DNA of 64,000 nucleotides from Neorhizobium vignae. GTDB taxonomy: Bacteria; Pseudomonadota; Alphaproteobacteria; Rhizobiales; Rhizobiaceae. Both the position numbers and the translations under genes were made by a program. Below the pieces are notes generated by a model, which did not search any database, had not been told where the DNA came from, and saw only the letters and a list, made by a program, of their open reading frames with translations. Positions 61,360-64,000 of the stretch are shown here, in pieces. The number at the start of each line of letters is the position of its first letter. Within the stretch, counting starts at the first letter, position 1. The DNA is taken from positions 124,001-188,000 of the forward strand of contig NZ_JNNU01000010.1 in NCBI RefSeq assembly GCF_000732195.1, in the 5' to 3' direction.

Positions 61360-62636
61360 TCCAGATCGATGGACGGCTCTACGATCACGCCTATTTCGAT
61401 GAAACTTCGCAAAGCATTGCCGCACAGATCGGCCTTGCTCAAAACGACCGCGGACACTACGCGGTCTGCTTCAGCGAGACGACGCAATGGCTTTCCCTGT
61501 TCTTCGCCATCCGCAAGGCCGGCGCCAGCGTCCTGCCGATTCATCCCGGCACGCCCTATGCCGCCGCCCGAAAACTGGCGATCACGGCCAACTGCGACCG
61601 GCTTTTCTACAACAGCCTGACGGCCGAAGTGCTCGACGCGCGGCAGGAGGCGCCAAAGCCGGGCCGGCTGCTGCATATGAGTTCGGGGACGACCGGGGCG
61701 GCAAAATGCATCGCCCGGCCCTGGGCTGAAATCGACCGGGAGGTCGAAAGCTATGTCGCAACCTTCCGCGAACCCGAAGGCATGACGCCCGTCATCGCCT
61801 GCCCGACCACCCATTCCTATGGGCTGATCTGCGGGATCCTCGTGGCTCTCAAGCGCGGCCAGATCCCCGTCATCGTCGAGACCGCCAATCCGAAATATCT
61901 CCTGAAAGTGCTGCGCGAAACCGAACGGCCGCTCCTCTATTCCTCCCCGGCGATCCTCCACACGCTCTCGCGGCTTTTGCCCGAGGGGGAAAAACTTCAT
62001 GCGGCTATGACCTCCGGCACACTGCTGCCCGATCCGTGGTTCGTGCAGATCCGCGCAAAGAGCGAACATCTCTTCCAGCAATATGGCTGCTCCGAATCCG
62101 GCTGCATCGCCATCAACCCGGACATGCGGGCCGCAGGCGACATGGGTTTCGTCCTGCCGCATCTGACGGCCGAGACCGGATCGGGCGTTGACGATGCCGG
62201 GGAGATCGTCGTCCGGAACGATGGCGGCGCGGCAATCCACACCCGCGACCTCGGTTACCGCCGCAAGGACGGTATGCTGGTCTTCGTGTCGCGCATGGAC
62301 GACATGATCAACGTCTCGGGTCTCAACGTCTATCCCGGCGACGTGGAGGATGCGGTGATGGCTATGCCTGGCGTCACCGACGCCGTCGCCTTCCGCAAGG
62401 CGGATCGTTTTGCCGGCGAACGTGTCGTGCTGCTCTACAGCGCCAGCAAGCCGGTGGCGCCGCAGGATATCCGCGCCTGGTGCAGCCGCCATCTCGCCAG
62501 CCACCAGTTGCCGATGGAGATGATCCAGGTCGGCGAAATCCCCCGCCAGGCGAACGGCAAGATCAGCCGCCGCGAGGTCGCGGCCCGCCATGCGGCCGGC
62601 GAGTTCGCAGCCCCCGAAGCAGGAGTTGCCTCATGA
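61356..62636 (+). CDS. asbC: AsbC-like 3,4-dihydroxybenzoate adenylating enzyme
   Basis: A 426-residue AMP-forming acyl-CoA ligase family protein. The phosphate-loop motif is LLHMSSGTTGAAKCI (about residue 105-119), then TSGTLLPDPWFVQI and FQQYGCSESGCI, DDMINVSGLNVYPGDVEDAV (about 318) and the catalytic-Lys region RQANGKISRREV (about 400). In petrobactin synthesis AsbC adenylates 3,4-dihydroxybenzoate and loads the carrier protein AsbD. Here AsbD is fused to the next enzyme. It overlaps both neighbours by four bases (ATGA), so the order and amounts are tied together. Similarity to other aryl-AMP ligases cannot be excluded. Confidence 0.82.
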   Translation: MIQIDGRLYDHAYFDETSQSIAAQIGLAQNDRGHYAVCFSETTQWLSLFFAIRKAGASVLPIHPGTPYAAARKLAITANCDRLFYNSLTAEVLDARQEAPKPGRLLHMSSGTTGAAKCIARPWAEIDREVESYVATFREPEGMTPVIACPTTHSYGLICGILVALKRGQIPVIVETANPKYLLKVLRETERPLLYSSPAILHTLSRLLPEGEKLHAAMTSGTLLPDPWFVQIRAKSEHLFQQYGCSESGCIAINPDMRAAGDMGFVLPHLTAETGSGVDDAGEIVVRNDGGAAIHTRDLGYRRKDGMLVFVSRMDDMINVSGLNVYPGDVEDAVMAMPGVTDAVAFRKADRFAGERVVLLYSASKPVAPQDIRAWCSRHLASHQLPMEMIQVGEIPRQANGKISRREVAARHAAGEFAAPEAGVAS

Positions 62637-63934
62637 CGCGCGAAGATATTCTCGAAGCCGTCCGGACCGTGCTTTCCGAGCACATGGCCCATCCGCATAT
62701 GCGTGGCTTCGCACCCGAAGCGCGCCTCAACGAGGACCTTTATCTCGATTCCGTCCTGATCCTGCAGATCTTCCTCAATCTCGAGCTGGAATACGGCCTT
62801 GCCATGCCGGAAGAAGCGATCGCGCGGCAGGAACTCGACACGGTTGCGGATCTCGTGGCCCTCTACGTGCCGAAGGCCATCATTCCCTCTTTCCCGATGA
62901 CAGGCGGAACGGCAGATGAGGGCGTCCATGGTGAGGCCTATTACGACATCAAGGTACATTGCTTCGTCAGTTGCGTCTGCGACGGTCTGAAACGGCAGGG
63001 GCTCGACCAGCGGCCCTTCTATTTCGGGGTCTGGGACGCGAGATTTACCGTCAGCGAAAGCTTCCAGCTCCTCTATCATTCGCCGGAGATAACCCAGGAC
63101 TTCTTCCGCGACTGGTTCCAGCGGCTTTACCAGGTCCAGGTCCGGGAGTGGTACGACCCGGCAAAATCGAAGAGCGACAACCTCGCCACGCTTTTCGACC
63201 TCGTCGACAGCCGCCCGGAGACCGGCTCGGTCATGGTCATGCTCGACATGTTCCATCTTCCCGAGCGCGAGAACAAATTCAACCAGAACCCCTTCCCGCA
63301 TTATCTGATGCTGCAGAAGACCGCCGACCCCGGCAAATGGTTCGTGCATGATCCCGATTACCGATGTGAAGGCGAGATCGAGCGGGAAAAGGTGATCCAC
63401 GCGATCATGCAGCCGACGGTCGGCGGCGGTTACGTCTTCGACAACGCACAGGCACGCAATCCGGCGCCGGAAGATCTGAGGGATTATTTCGAGGCCTGCT
63501 TCGTCGCTGAGCGCAATCCTTTGTCCGACGCCGTACGCGGCATCGTCACAGCCCATATCGACGGCCGCAACGGGCTGCAGCTGGCGAACCTGGCATCGGC
63601 GGTTCGCGAACTGCCGGTGATCACCATCCGCAAATATGCCTATGAGCACGGTTTCGCTTTCTTCTGGCGCGCCCTGAAACTGCCTTCCGCCGAATTCGAA
63701 ATCTGGTGCGAGGAGATCGAAGCGCTCGTCCAATCGCTGAAAAACCTGCATTACGCCTGCATGAAACTCGGCCAGACCGGCGACAGGAACCAGGCCGGTG
63801 CAGTCTTCGAGCGCCTTGACGAGGCCGATCGGCTGGAACGCAAACTGAAAGCCAGGCTTGGCGAGGTCTTTTCCGACTGGTGCGACCAAAATGTACCGCT
63901 CACCGCGCCGAGGCTTAGAAGGGCCGCCGGATAA
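62633..63934 (+). CDS. Fused AsbD carrier domain and AsbE condensing enzyme
   Basis: A 433-residue fusion. Residues 1-85 form an acyl-carrier domain with Ser40 in the DLYLDSVLI motif, the site for phosphopantetheine. Residues 95-433 form a larger domain resembling AsbE (YYDIKVHCFVSCVCDGLK, FYFGVWDARFTV, VMVMLDMFHLPE). In petrobactin synthesis in Bacillus, AsbD and AsbE are separate proteins: AsbD holds 3,4-dihydroxybenzoate and AsbE joins it to spermidine. Here the frame passes without a stop from one to the other. The true start is the ATG at 62633 overlapping the AMP ligase stop (ATGA). The earlier open frame to 62480 is a shadow. AsbF is not in this window. Confidence 0.78.
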   Translation: MTREDILEAVRTVLSEHMAHPHMRGFAPEARLNEDLYLDSVLILQIFLNLELEYGLAMPEEAIARQELDTVADLVALYVPKAIIPSFPMTGGTADEGVHGEAYYDIKVHCFVSCVCDGLKRQGLDQRPFYFGVWDARFTVSESFQLLYHSPEITQDFFRDWFQRLYQVQVREWYDPAKSKSDNLATLFDLVDSRPETGSVMVMLDMFHLPERENKFNQNPFPHYLMLQKTADPGKWFVHDPDYRCEGEIEREKVIHAIMQPTVGGGYVFDNAQARNPAPEDLRDYFEACFVAERNPLSDAVRGIVTAHIDGRNGLQLANLASAVRELPVITIRKYAYEHGFAFFWRALKLPSAEFEIWCEEIEALVQSLKNLHYACMKLGQTGDRNQAGAVFERLDEADRLERKLKARLGEVFSDWCDQNVPLTAPRLRRAAG

Positions 63935-64000
63935 GGCGGAAACATGCATCTATCTCGCCGCTTCGCTTCTCCCAAAGGTGTCGGGACGGGTCGGAGGGAC

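Noticed and set aside
63944-64000. A 19-codon open frame starting MHLSRRFASPKG at the right edge
   Set aside because: Weak ribosome site, Arg-rich composition and too short to identify; it may be the start of the next gene but nothing supports a name.

Overview
The window is high-GC DNA from an alphaproteobacterium, most likely Rhizobiaceae (Rhizobium, Agrobacterium, Ensifer or Shinella type). Supporting traits are dense ABC and TRAP uptake operons, a FecR/CHASE2-cyclase pair, GNTR and LacI catabolic regulators, ATGA/TGATG translational couplings, and GGAAC-type stress promoters. No rRNA, tRNA, CRISPR array or intact insertion sequence was seen. Assignments come from reading motifs by eye, so family names are firmer than substrates.

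Layout. (1) 1-6464: a dipeptide/oligopeptide-type ABC importer with an M14 deacylase-like peptidase, a GAF protein and an amidohydrolase, probably one operon for uptake and hydrolysis of a peptide or N-acyl compound. (2) 6465-9700: decayed DNA with a frameshifted Tat-exported amidohydrolase and a fragment of a second one. (3) 9710-15953: a Pycsar-effector-like (PycTM) membrane protein divergent from a FecR-TPR-beta-barrel outer-membrane protein that is coupled to a CHASE2 nucleotide cyclase. This is the most unusual module. (4) 15954-19650: tiny membrane or secreted proteins, two with stress-type promoters, plus decayed genes including a truncated, frameshifted hutH. (5) 19716-28361: a LacI regulator and two ribose-type ABC systems around a divergent promoter, with an NAD-dependent epimerase. 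(6) 28840-30194: a glycosyltransferase-like protein and a degenerate receiver-like protein. (7) 30213-41219: two OmpR-type two-component systems, a MipA-family porin-like protein and an RND efflux pump. Four copies of a 10-bp-period direct-repeat box lie in front of these genes. (8) 41634-46754: an acyltransferase, two GT2 glycosyltransferases and an ABC exporter for a surface glycoconjugate. (9) 46833-48416: a PAS-GGDEF diguanylate cyclase. (10) 48607-57354: a sugar-acid catabolic region with a DenD-like D-erythronate dehydrogenase, an FAD hydroxyacid dehydrogenase, a GntR regulator, a TRAP transporter, a DMT transporter and an enolase-superfamily dehydratase. A shared palindromic box links the two halves. 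(11) 57855-63934: a petrobactin-type siderophore operon (asbA, asbB, asbC and a fused asbD-asbE).

How the parts work together: most of the window is scavenging and catabolism (peptides, sugars, sugar acids, iron), interleaved with envelope-stress and efflux control and surface glycan synthesis. Sections 2 and 4 look like gene graveyards beside the cyclase module.
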